This document shows, piece by piece, positions 47,845 to 59,514 of a stretch of DNA of 64,000 nt. A model generated the notes under the pieces. That model saw only the letters and a list, made by a program, of their open reading frames with translations. It had not been told where the DNA came from and ran no database searches. Each line of letters opens with the position of its first letter. The stretch's first letter is position 1. The translations under genes were made by a program, and so were the position numbers. The stretch covers positions 25,932,347-25,996,346 of the forward strand of contig OX344753.2 of NCBI GenBank assembly GCA_947034885.2, written 5' to 3'. Origin of the DNA: Thuidium tamariscinum (lineage: Eukaryota; Streptophyta; Bryopsida; Hypnales; Thuidiaceae).

Positions 47845-48410
47845 TAAGTCAAGAGGCCATGGTTTTCTCAAATCTGATCGGTGAAAATCATTGTTTCTAA
47901 AATCTGATTGTTGGAATCGACGGCCTCTCAACTTGGACAGTCGTAGTGTGAAACACCCCTAAAATCAACTTTCAAGCCTGAAACGGCCAAATAGTGAGTA
48001 CGGGTACATGGTTGTTGCCTTGTTGGAACATTGGGACCTACCAATGGTTTAATTTTCTCCAACACCTTTGATCTCTTGCTGAAACCAGCTTTGGGATACG
48101 CAATTTCCTTTTGTCTCTGCACATAAGGTATCCCACATTCCCATGAGGATGTTGGTGGATAAAATCTAGTTCCAAAGTGGGCATTTCGCAGGCATGGCTT
48201 TTAGCTTTTTACTGACTTTGCAGGCAATCTCTTGGAGCAAAGCCACATTTAATTGCAAAGGAAATCAACAATACCTACATACAGAAAGTTTATGTATATC
48301 TTATCATTCAATCTTGAAATGCCTTGGGTCAAGCCTGTCACAGAGCCAGGTACTTGGCTCAACAATCAGATCCAAATATTGGATGAATAGGTGCATTCTT
48401 TGTTCCTATA

Positions 48411-48630
48411 AGGGAGAGGCACCCAATGGCGCACCTATACCCAATGCCGTCCGTTTCTATAGTACACAATCATTTCAGGCCATAAATGTAGGTAGGCAGT
48501 ACATGGCTTATTTTTTTTGACCTAAAACAATAAGCAGTCTACAGTCCTACTACATTTCTATTCTAGAATGAATGACTGACTTAGAAATGGACACCATTGG
48601 GTGCAAGTGCGCCATTGGGTGCCTCTCCCG
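48411..48630. mobile_element. 220-bp miniature element with about 45-bp inverted ends
   Basis: AGGGAGAGGCACCCAATGGC and GCCATTGGGTGCCTCTCCCG pair, and the similarity continues inward (ACCCAATGCCGTCC versus GGACACCATTGGGT). TA lies at 48409-48410 and 48631-48632. A frame of 108 codons running in at 48194-48520 is interrupted by the element and is not considered a gene. Confidence 0.8.
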
Positions 48631-49007
48631 TAGAGAATGTTTCATAGCTTTACAAGACTAAGGTAGAAGTACCTACATGTGATAACTTAAGCAGTTCAAC
48701 ATGTAAGATGTGGAAAATTCACTGTGGAATTGAGCTCAATGTGTGCAAACATGAGGATGAGGAACTATGCAAAAAAAAGGATAATTTTTTTCTTCTAAAA
48801 TAAATATTTTATTCAATATTAACATAGATTTTTCATTAGGACCTATTCTGGTTTCATAAACTTACCTATTATGGGTAGCTTTGGCACTTTTCTATAATCA
48901 ATAAAAGAAGAGAGATGATTGGGCAAAAAGGTGCAAACGGAGAATCTTTTTGAATAAATAGTGCATCTAAATGGTGTTCACAATAGGTTAGCCTATGAGG
49001 CCATTAA

Positions 49008-49927
49008 CCCCTTAAATTCTTTAACTATGTTTACTCCGAAAGCAATCAAAAACTGCCATTTCTAGTACCAATATCAAATTTTTTTTAGAATTTTTTTTTG
49101 AAATTTGTAACTATAGGATCTTGTAGTAAATTGGTTTGAAAACATGTAGAAAAGATTTCAGAGTTTTTCACCGTGTAGATTGCAAGATATTAGCATTTGA
49201 ATGCTCAAAAATAAAAAATTTCACCCTATGGAAAATAGGGTAGCAACTCTTTAGCGAGCAACAATCATATGAAAAATGGTTCAAAATGGTTGTGCTTCTT
49301 TGGATTCATTGTTGAAGCTAAGTAGGGTACTTGCCTAAAAAATTTCAAATTATTTGGAATTGTACAACATATAGTAAAAAAATAATAAGTAGAAAGAAAT
49401 AGCAAATGATTCAAAATACAAAATTGTTAAGAATTTTTTTAAGGAATTGATAAATGCCAATCTCAATGGTTGCAATGTTGTAATAAACCATTTACATCCT
49501 ACGATTCTCTTTTTTTATGAAAAATATTGAAAATTGAATAAAATAGATGACTTCAAAGTTTATTTCAAAGTAGAGAATCAATAACCACCTACAAACAAAA
49601 ACTCCTCATAACTTTTGACTCATTGATCAAAATGAAATGATTCAAAGCTTTCCAAACAAAGATAAATGAAGAAAATTAATCTCAAATTTTAGTTTTTGAA
49701 TTTTTTTTCAATCTACTTGAATTGCCCAATTACAAAAAAAAACCCATAATAGGCCATACCTTTTGACTCATATGTCCAAATGTCCTAAATTTTAGTGCAT
49801 TTGAAAGATATTCTTTCTCCCCACCTTGTATTAAAATTTGGGCATGAAATTTGGAAATCTCTAGTTACATGTGTTTGCCCAAAAAATAAACTATGTTGCT
49901 AAATTTAGTAGGTTGGTCTTTTAGGGA
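49008..49927. mobile_element. TTAA-flanked element T, 920 bp
   Basis: CCCCTTAAATTC and TTTTAGGGA are flanked by TTAA at 49004-49007 and 49928-49931. The length is within two bases of the copy at 24128-25049, and it shares AACTATAGGATCTTGTAGTA near the left end. Confidence 0.82.
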
Positions 49928-49931
49928 TTAA

Positions 49932-52079
49932 AGGGGTTAGGGTGTCCAAAACAGGTGCTTGTACCTTAACTATTAACTTGTTAACTTCTTAATCTGAGAA
50001 GGATGGATTGGGCACCATGGAAATCAATCTTTTGAGTACTAAGTGAATCATTTACTTATAAGAAAAATCCAAAAATTTGACTCATTAGAGGTCAAACTAT
50101 TAGGCAAGACCTTCCTACCTTTTGACACAAAATCTTTCTAAAGATGAACATCTACATTTTTATCTTATATATAGAGATTCTTTGTCATCCATATCACACT
50201 ATGTGTCTATTGCACCCTTCTTAGGTTAAGGTCTCTAGTAGGGAATATAGTGTAGGGTTGGAATTTGGAGGGAAAAACAAATCATGGCCTAAGAAAAGTA
50301 TAGATTCAACTATATTGATTTTTATAAGTTTTACTTTCTTTCTTATTCCAACATGAGAAAACTTCAACACCTTGAATAGATATCATAAAGCATCAAAATG
50401 ACATCATTCAACACATGGCTAAAGATTAGACAAAACTTAGAGTTTCTAAATGCATATGAATGTACTTCTACCATTTCATGATATTCCTGCAAAATGTCAT
50501 TTGTGAAATCATTTGTAATCTATTCATTAGATATCAAGGCTCTTAGGGTTGTAAGCTAGAATGTGCCCAAAAGTGGTGTCATAGCTCTATGTCTATGTAC
50601 TGCCTCTCCAACCATTGAATAATAGAAGTCATTGATCTTGAAGAAACCACCCCTCGGCACTATTGATTACAATAACAAAATGGTTGGGAATCATGGCCAT
50701 TAGAGGCCACTGATGGAAATTTGAAAAGACAAAATAGATATAGTTGTTGTCAATAGAGTGCTACCGATTGAAAATTTTGCATTTGTTGATCCACAATTCT
50801 TAAATAGGGTTTGATGTCTACTTTTGTGCTCGGTTTGAGAGTCTAATTTGTTTCTCCATTTGCACAACGACACTAGTTTGTAAGCCTAAAAGCGTGAGCT
50901 TGTGAGTCCAAAGCATTAACAAAAGAAAACTTTGAATTTTTTAGGCCAAAAGAGAAAAAAGCGTAGTCATTAAAAAAAATTCTATTTATAGTAAAATTTC
51001 AGCCCTATGACCGTGGACCTATGACTGTGAAAATGTTGTTCGCATATTTTAAAATTTCAAACCTTAGTATCTCCAATTTTAATTTTTGAAATATTTTTAT
51101 TGAGGTCCAAAATCACAAATCCAACAAAAGGTCTTTTAAAACTGAAAAGGGTTTTTTGAAGTAAAAGAGTTATATATATATATATATATATAATTTATTA
51201 TGCGATTTCTTTTCGCCACTTTGTCAACCTCCAATTGATATCTCGGTATTGAGAGAAGTCTATAAAGATGTCAAAGTCAAGAAAAAAGTGAAATAGTGAC
51301 ACAATCACAAAAAAAAAATGAAAAAAAAAATGAAAAAAAAGTTTTGAGAGCTCCATGTCTTTCCACCTCCATGGGGCTTCTCACTATTGAGAGGGGTTTT
51401 GGAGCATGACAAAGTTGGACAAAAAATTTGGAAAATTAGAAGGAATTGAAAAAAAAATGAAAATGAAATTTTTTTGTTTTGAAAAACAAGAGTTTTGAAA
51501 TTCACAAATTTCAAATCCAATAAGGGAGTTCCTAGCTCTAAAAAATCCTAAATTTTTTAAAGCACAATAATAGGTCCACATTCTAAAAATCACTAAAAAT
51601 TTCACCAAAAATTATAGGCTCTCGGGCTCTCAAGCTCAAAAAATAGCACCCCCATCCGTTTGTATATGTTTCTTCCCATGCCTTCTAAATTTCAGCTTTA
51701 TTGCATTATGCACGCTCATAGTTGACAACAACCATTAGGAACGTATTGCTCGCTTATACTCCTACTCTATGACAAATTTCTCACTTTTACATAGTTGTTG
51801 ATTCATCTAAAGTGTGGGATGATTGTGTCAAAGTCTAGAAGCACCAATAGAACACCAAAAGATTTTTTGGCCTTTGTAAGTTCATCTTTTTAATGTTTTT
51901 GATTTGTTAGTTCATTTAGGAATGCATGTGGTTGAGTATGAGTGAGCAAAATTTTCTTTTGTCTTCTTAAGTTAAATTCTTGCTTTTTAATTTTGTCTTT
52001 CCTAAATTGATCCTATATGAAGCATATTGTTTTATAATTTTGTGAAATTGTATTTAGTGAAGCAATTTGGGTGAAGTAC
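49932..52079. other. AT-rich intergenic DNA before the Rep pseudogene
   Basis: An AT dinucleotide run lies at 51172-51192 and A-rich tracts at 51308-51345. The minus-strand small frames at 51305-51608 are lysine/phenylalanine by-products of these tracts. The left boundary of the transposon that carried Rep was not found here. Confidence 0.45.
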
Positions 52080-52530
52080 ATGTGAGTTTATTAAAGGGCA
52101 CTAGGTTGAGGTGGTTGGTGAGGTGCACCATTGGAAAATGAGTTTGTTTTTTGCGAAACTCTTTTGTTCCACTTCTCTATTAGTTTGAACATTTTTTTTT
52201 GTTTTTACTCATCTTTGAAGTTTTTGTCATCTGTGGTGTATGTCTTTTATTTTATTTTATTTGAGCTTTGTTTTTTGCAGAGTTTGAATCTAGAGCCTCC
52301 AAGTATCAAATTTTCAAAGAATCCACCTGCAAAGGCAAAACAAATGACACCAATGTCAACTAGTTCACAAGCACAACAATATAAAATGTGCCAATGTTCA
52401 AAATGTTAACAAATTCTTCATGACTAGTAAGTGAAAGGTTGTGAAAAAGGTTCTTATCCAAAAACCTCTTGTGAAACACGTAGCCTAAAAAAACTCTATA
52501 ACATGCTCTCCAACATAGTTAAAAAAGATA
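52080..52530 (+). other. Possible N-terminal region and intron border of the Rep pseudogene
   Basis: A T-rich tract ends in TTTTTTGCAG at 52271-52280, resembling a splice acceptor. It is followed by a proline- and lysine-rich frame (PPSIKFSKNPPAKAK) that stops at about 52407, just upstream of the first recognisable Rep block. It could be the remnant basic N terminus of the same gene. The link is positional only. Confidence 0.3.
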
Positions 52531-54080
52531 GATGTTAGTGTCACTATTTTTGTTAGAAGTGATGACATTCCATTGAGCTTCTGGAAAAGGTTGAGGACTT
52601 CTTTATCAAAAAGTGCATTTTTAGGTTGTATTAAATTGAATGTGGTGGTGTACTCTCTAGTGACTTCATATACAAATGGTTTGTAGATTGTTGACTTCTT
52701 ATGTTGCCTTAGTCAACAAATGCTGAAAATACTAGCTGGTTGGAATAATCCTAAGAATAACCTTACGGGGCACCACATCTTCACAAAAGCACTATGTAAT
52801 ACCAATCTCCATAATTTTATTGGAATGCTTGGCTATTGCATCAAAGGCAAAGGTCAAGATTACCTCCAAAATATTCAAAAAAATGTCAATTCTATTAGAG
52901 GGCAAATGCACACTATTGTAGTTCAATATGGAATGTCAAAGTTTTATATTTGTGGGATTTTTTCAAATTTCTTTAAATTCAAATATCCAATAATTGGAGA
53001 ATATAGAAGGATACATATTATTGTTGTATATTTGATGATCTATGAAATATTAAAAAGAACATTTGCAAAATTATTTACACTACATTTTGCAAAGGACTTT
53101 GAAATATACTCTTCACATAGTGTCATAGTCTATAGTATTAATGATAAAGACTCATTGATCTATTGGATACACAAATATTTGCAAAAAAAGGAATCATATG
53201 TTAATAAATATATACATAATCAAATGTTTTGATTTGAAAAATATAGAGTTGTATCTCTAAATTTGCAGATATGGACTAAATAAGTGTCATTTTTAAATAA
53301 AAAACATTGTTGATTTTTAGAGGCACATTAGACATACTTAAAATCAACTTTATACAAATCTATCTTATCAAAATAATTATAATAAATATTTATAAAGGTA
53401 GTTAAACTTTTAAGAGAATCAACTTTCATTATAATCAATTCTATTATCTATTGAAATATATCAAAATTTGATGTCATCTTTAAAGTTTTTTTATCTACAT
53501 AAATAGAAGAAATATCAATTAAATTTCTTCACCTTTTCTTTTAACACACTATGAAGAAATTATAAAGAAAAAAATAATTTAGAGGCTATATATCAAAAAA
53601 ATAAAATGGACTTTTATGAATGTATTTTTGCCAATTTTGATCCAGTGTAGTGTACATTCATCCTCAACTTGAAGGAGTTGACGAGTACATCAAATACGTA
53701 CTGGTTTTGCTAATGATGGATTTGTTTAAATTCATACAAATCTCATTGAAAGAGATCCTACATACTGTAGATACAAAATACAAAAACAACTCGACAGTAC
53801 TCTTCTTGGTACTCTCTTATCAATGCTCCAATTAAGACAATATATTCCCTCTGCTTTATAGGTTTTGCATGCCTATTAATGTCAAATGGAATATAGCAAA
53901 ACCTCTCTAAGCTTTGGAAGTGCATGATCAATCCACAAGCCATTGAAATGGATGACATGACTCAAAAATTCTTTGAGTACACATACCCTAGTTCCCACCT
54001 TGCAACATTAGGTTGACAACAACTTGTTGTGGAATTGGGAGAAGCTCAAAAAGGTGTTGCTCATGATTATATCATTCTAG
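52531..54080 (+). pseudogene. Decayed HUH-endonuclease (Replitron-like Rep) gene
   Basis: Fragments in all three plus frames, in order, match the block pattern I know for eukaryotic HUH Rep proteins of Replitron-type transposons. At 52551-52584 is a SDDIPLSFW block. At 52593 the next piece, EDFFIKKC, is in a shifted frame. At 52664-52675 LHIQ carries the second histidine of the HUH motif, but the codon for the first (52661-52663) is now TGA. From 52720 a 170-codon open stretch has GWNNPK, HHIFTKAL and GMLGYCIKGKG, where Y (52834) and K (52843) form the catalytic YxxK motif. Later blocks are MLQLRQYIPSAL at about 53823 and LWKCMINPQAIEMDDM at 53912. HUH enzymes nick single-stranded DNA and become covalently linked through the tyrosine. 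This copy is broken by several frameshifts and stops and must be inactive. Confidence 0.72.
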
Positions 54081-54294
54081 GTATTTTTCTAAATCCATTC
54101 TTGTTTAGTTGTTACCATTTCATTTCTTTTTTAAATTATGGAGAATTTTTCTTCAATTACATTCTTAACTATTTCTAAGATATTTAAAAAAAAAAATTGG
54201 AGGCTTCTTTTTTAGCAAATGGAATTCTAGTACACTCAAAACATAATCTAGACCATATCATAGATAGTCACACACAAGTACTCAATCTCATTAA

Positions 54295-55465
54295 CCCCTA
54301 CTAGGCCCAAGACCATTTTTGTATCAAAAATTGCTCAAAACTGCCATTTTTGGTGCATTCAGCCAAGAGAATCAAAAGAAAGTTAAAAAAAAATTCAACT
54401 ATAGTTGAGTTATTCGTAAAGTACTCTAAACTGGGGAGTAAACCCATGAGTTTTGTGAAAAAGCCGGTTGAGTTAAAAAAGTCGAAATAAAAATGGGTAT
54501 GAAACTTATTTTTCCATCAAAATGGTGCCTCAAAAATTTTGGTCCCCACTTTTGAAGTCGTGTGACATAAGTATCTTGCAAAAAAGTTTGACGCTTCAAC
54601 TATAGTTGCCTTCTCAACTTCAAAAAAAGTCATGCCCAAAGTGGAGTGGACTTTACAAATAACTCAAGTGTCTTATACTTTACTTGTCTTTGATCATGTG
54701 TTAAAATTTCATGAAGTTTGATCCTATAGTTTGGAAGATATTTGTGTTTAAAGTTGAAAAGAAGAGTTTTTTTGAATACTGACCTACAATTTTAGATGAC
54801 TTGGACTACCATCTATTGAGAATTTTTGCACTATGAACTTTGAATTAAAAAAAAATTATATTGAAGATTTGAGTTGAAAGTCTAGGAATTTTTTTTTTCT
54901 AAATGCTTGATTTTCACTCTTTAAAAAATTATTAAGTAGAAGTACATCTAAGATTTAAAGAAAAACTAAATCGTTAATGGCTCTAAGATGGTATTGAAAT
55001 ACAATGATCCCAATGATGAGATTCTTCTAGCAAGAAATTTTAACCTTATCAAGCAATTTTTTTTAAAAATTGTGAAAACTGCGTTTAAAAATGAATCCTA
55101 TATGTATTGTTTTTAAAAAAAGATGCTCAAATTGCCCGAAAAACAAGATTGTTCATAACTTTCACATAACTAATCCAAATGGAATGAATCAAAGATTTAC
55201 ATGTAGACAAAAATATTATCTATATGATAAAAATAATAATTTAATTTTTTTGAGGATTTATTTTTCTACTTGCTGAATTGAAATTTTGGCCTTTTGTGGT
55301 ATAGCTTTTGCTCCCGGGCACCAATTTATATACAAAAATTTATTTCCACATAGCTAATCAATTTTCCTATCTTATGTCAAAGTTTCAAAAAGTTTCAATT
55401 AAAATTGAGGTCATTGGAACATGAATTCCAAATTGTCTCCCGAGGGAATAATGAACTTTTAGGGG
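54295..55465. mobile_element. TTAA-flanked element T, 1171 bp
   Basis: TTAA at 54291-54294 and CCCCTACTAGGCCC; right end ACTTTTAGGGG with TTGA at 55466-55469. It lies about 210 bases after the Rep pseudogene. The region around 54960-55200 is an uninterrupted homologue of the interiors at 7000-7250, 58240-58640 and 60000-60310, so it serves as an empty site for insertions found there. Confidence 0.78.
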
Positions 55466-55469
55466 TTGA

Positions 55470-57813
55470 TATATATACAGAATTCACACAAAAATATAAA
55501 CATTCAATACATGCCTTTTCTCTTGCAAATAATAAATTTGAGATCTAAAATTGTGACTGTGAAATTTTGCTACATAGAGCCTTTGAGGATTTTTTGTATT
55601 TTCGGACCAACAAATTTGGTTTTGCTCACATTTTGTTACAATGCAATGCACTCAATAGTGGCACTAATTCTACTATTTTCACTAATGTGGATAATATATG
55701 GTATTGGTGTAAATTTAGCCATAAAATCAATCTTTTTTAATTCCATTTCCACTACTAGTGTATTCTACTTTGATAATAATGAATAATTATGTCAAACATG
55801 ATGGAATTACTTGATTGACAAAGGTTTATAATAAGGTAACATTAAGGTTCAAGTTGGCTAGAAGAAATTAATAATTTCTAATCAACTTATGATGATAATA
55901 TAAAGCTAACTGATACATTAGCATTTCCCACAACAATTATCATAGGATGAACCTTAACTCTCAAAAGATGTGCCCCCTATGATCAATGTAGTCACCAAAA
56001 CTACTCTGATTATTAGACCAAAATGTACATTGTTTGTTTTTGCAGTAAACAATGAAGTCATCTAGTGACTACTTTTTGATCTTGGCATTTTTTTAAGGAT
56101 TAATCTTAATCTTGGAAGGATGAAGTCTATGACCATTTAATCTTCTTCAGTACCCATTTCTTTGTTTCCATATCACAACTAAATTTGAGTGATAATTATT
56201 TTCATTTATCTTCTAGAGATGAAATCATATGACTTTGATACGTCATAAATTCTTTAATTTTACTAGTGATTAATTCAAAATATGAATTTTTGAAGATAAA
56301 ATGAAGAAATTAAAAACTTCTTTGTAGGTGTAATTTATAATTTAGAATGTTACAAAATAAAAAAGAAATTGTATACTTCTACAAATAGCAAATCAATAGA
56401 TTATAATAAAAGTCTCGAGGTTCAAATTGCAATAAAAAATTTCATTTCATGTTTTTAAAAAAAATTTGAAATTGGAGTATAAATTAGGGTCAATAAATTT
56501 CATTTCATTAGATTGATCTCAAATTCCAAAAAGATCATTTTCATAGCTCAAATTTATATCAAGAAAAGGGGGTGATAGTTGCTAAATACATTAGTCAATG
56601 ACATTTTTTGTGATTTGTGGCACTTACTTTTGGAAAGGCAAGTCATCTATGATAACATTCTTTGGATAAATAAAAATGACATGAGCAAGGGTACCAATGA
56701 ATAAAGATTGGATAGTAAAAATGTTACTTGAGTTTCTCCAATGGCTTTTGATTGTCATCAAAAAGTTAGTTTTAAGCTTCATGGACGTTCCACATTAACC
56801 AAACACCAAGCAAAGTATACAATCACTATGACAATGACAATGAGAATGAGGTGAAAAGAGGCAAACATATCTTCCCAATTCAAATTTTCCCCCTCAATCC
56901 ATTTTAGAAAAATTTAGAATGATTAATTTAATTACAAAAGAATTCCCATCCCACTCCAATGTTGTTGATCTCCAATTGAAAAGTAAATAATTGCCATTCA
57001 TGCCGTTGTGAGAAACAATTTTGGTTGTTGGTGCGATGGAATATAGAATACAAATATGAAATACAAATATGGCTATATGTATATGACAAACAAATTTCAA
57101 ATATCTAATGTTGTTTGTAAGCCAAATTAATGTCACACAAATATAGGGTAGAAAAATGTTAGTCACCACTACCCACCTCTTTTTTTTTGAACCAATGACA
57201 AAGTAACATGTGCATCCTTTCCAAAAATCTTAATAAAAATTGAGGTAATGCTATGTGTACCCCTATTGAAAACGATTTGTATTTGAAATGCAATGTCATC
57301 AAAAGATGTAATAACTACATTTCCACGTGATATGCAACTAAAAATTCCAACCAAATGGTCCTTGTTTCATGTCCCATATCCATACAATACTCTAGGTAGA
57401 AATACATATACTTGATTACTTAAGCAATTCTTGAATAGATCATGAGCAACATAAGGCGATGCCAAAAAATTTCATGTAGAAAGATAGAAAATATGGGGAT
57501 TACAAATTTTTCATAATTTATTTCCCAAAATTGAAACCACTATAATTTTTGGGAGCCAAAAAGTACTCCAAATTCATAGCCAATGTCTAGACTCTTCCAA
57601 CTCTAATAATTTGAGAGACTAGTTTCTTGCTTAGTATTTTCCACACTTTTTATGAAACTTTGGGACATGTGTTGTCACCTTATTATTCTCAACTTGGAAG
57701 GAGAGAAAAACACATTTTAAGCCTTAATGGAAAATTTGTTTCAACCTAGGTTGAAAATAGCTGCATCCTAAAGGTTGGGTATGGGTCTCTAGTTAGGAAT
57801 AAGTGGTTCTACT
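55470..57813. other. AT-rich intergenic DNA
   Basis: The minus-strand frames at 56894-57169 and 57169-57354 abut but show no recognisable domain. No other signal is seen. Confidence 0.45.
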
Positions 57814-58271
57814 TTAACCCCTAAAGTCCCAAGGTCTTTTCCATCAATGAACATTCAAAACTATAATTCCTAAAGGAAAGAACAAGAGAATCTTTAAAAT
57901 GTTATTTTTTTGTATCCAACTATAGGATCATGTACTAAACTAGTGTAAAAATTTATGAAAGAAATTCCAAAAACTTTGATCATGTCGATTGCAAGATATC
58001 TACATTTAAAGTGAAAGAAATAAACTTTTTTGTGCCTTGCTCAACTACATTTTTGGTTTTGAGTCCTCTTAAATTAAAAAAATTTCTCTATTGATTTTGA
58101 ATTTGTAAATTTATATGATAAAGAATTGAATTGAAGGTTTAGGATTTTTTTTCCCCTTAAGAAAACCACTTAGTTTATACTCATTAAAAAATATTGAGTA
58201 GAAGTAGGTTCAAGATTGAAGGGAAAATGAAAATATTGATAGCTCTAAGATGGAATTGAAAGCAACAATAC

Positions 58272-58497
58272 TAGTATGTGAGCATAGAAGTGTGAGCCTA
58301 TGAGCCTTGAGCCTAAGTATAAGTAAGTACTATCCTACACTCATTGAAGGTGTTTTTAACATAAACACCTATGATATAGGTGTTTAGAACCTAAATACAC
58401 TATAACCATTGAGGTGCTTATACTATAGACATCTACACTATAAGTGTATAGAATTCTAGGCTCATAGGCTCACACTTTCTATGCTCACATACTAGCA
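58272..58497. mobile_element. Element A5, 226 bp, clearest palindromic ends
   Basis: TAGTATGTGAGCATAGAAGT and its inverted partner at the right end are almost perfect over more than 30 bases. The flanking 12-mer ATGGAATTGAAA is exact (58250-58261, 58501-58512), and the duplicated stretch extends to about 20 bases when compared with the uninterrupted T interiors at 7002-7030 and 54985-55015. Confidence 0.8.
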
Positions 58498-58672
58498 ACT
58501 ATGGAATTGAAACTTTGAAAGACACTAATCTCAACAACAAGATTGTTCTAGCAAGAGATATTATTGTTGTTAAACTTCTTTTTGAAAAATTGCAAAAATT
58601 TAGTTCAAAAATGAATCCTACAATATTTTTGTAAATGATGTTTTGATTGCCTCTAAAATAATATTGTAATTA

Positions 58673-58948
58673 GGAGAGATTTGAGGGCTCTAGGAGCCCG
58701 CAAGTTCCCACAGCCCGAAATTGCGTAATCTACTGCGGGAACGCAATTTTGTAGGAATCCTATGTGGTCGAGACTGTAGCATGTCATTAATTTTTTTTTA
58801 AATTCTTTTTTGGACTTTTTTTCATATTTCAGGCCCCCCCCCCGCCAATTTTTTTTTTGAGAAATGTTGGCCTGACATCGGTCAGCCGTTCCTAGACCAG
58901 TTTCGGGAATAGTCCTGAAACGGCCCTTTGGAGCCCTCAAATCCCTTC
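58673..58948. mobile_element. Element B3, 276 bp, mariner-type miniature element
   Basis: GGAGAGATTTGAGGGCTC and GAGCCCTCAAATCCCTTC with TA at 58671-58672 and 58949-58950. It includes a C-run at 58834-58842 and sits in a T copy. Confidence 0.75.
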
Positions 58949-59514
58949 TAATGCATTAACTTTGCCTAACAAATCCACAAGGAATTAATAAAGCATTCCA
59001 TATAGATAAAAATACAATCTATGTATTTTTTATTGAAAAAAAATTTGTGTTTCTTTTGCTTGATGGACTAAAATTTGGGCTTTTAATGCCATTACTTTTA
59101 CTCACAATACCAATTGAAATACAAATTATATTTTTGGAAAGCTAATGTGCTTTTCAATATTAAAAAAATAATAATCACAAAAATATATTGACATGGTAGG
59201 AACCTCCCCAAAATCCAATTTGTCCTCCAAGTGGACAATGGGACTTTAGAAATTAGTACAAATATGTACACCAACATTTTTCTATATCTTCTGAAACTCT
59301 TGAATTTTTACATATCAATCCAATATTTTAACTTTCTAGAAAAATAGCCTTTACATAAGACATAGAACATCCATAAATTTTAATACTATGCACCTTATAT
59401 TATAATTCCACTTACACTAAATTTTGAAAGATATCAAAATTTTAATAGTTTTAAAGATTTTAAAAAATTCCAAATTTATCTTATGAATAGCTATTATGAA
59501 TTATAAATTATAAA

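Larger units (their letters stand above)
45571..47959. mobile_element. 139-bp element Q, copy 2, split by a 2247-bp insertion
   Basis: Bases 45571-45597 and 47848-47959 are the two halves. Together with TAA duplications at 45568-45570 and 47960-47962 they rebuild a Q copy of exactly 139 bases, the same length as the copy at 7263-7401. Ends are GGGGTGTTCCACACTA and TAGTGTGAAACACCCC. Confidence 0.9.
57818..59251. mobile_element. TTAA-flanked element T carrying two nested elements
   Basis: TTAA at 57814-57817 and CCCCTAAAGTCCC form the left end. The right end is weak (GGGACTTTAGAAA near 59239-59251). It contains element A5 (58272-58497) and element B3 (58673-58948), each breaking the interior at sites that are continuous in other T copies. 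Confidence 0.65.

Noticed and set aside
51305-51608. Minus-strand frames rich in F and K
   Set aside because: They are by-products of long A-tracts.
52131-52409. 92-codon frame just before the Rep pseudogene as a separate gene
   Set aside because: Its first half is a phenylalanine-rich reading of a T-tract. Only the part after the TTTGCAG site looks protein-like, and it may belong to the Rep gene.
58250-58519. Reading family A as a Mutator-like element with 9-base duplication
   Set aside because: Nine-base matches exist in two copies, but empty-site comparison in two others needs about 20 bases.
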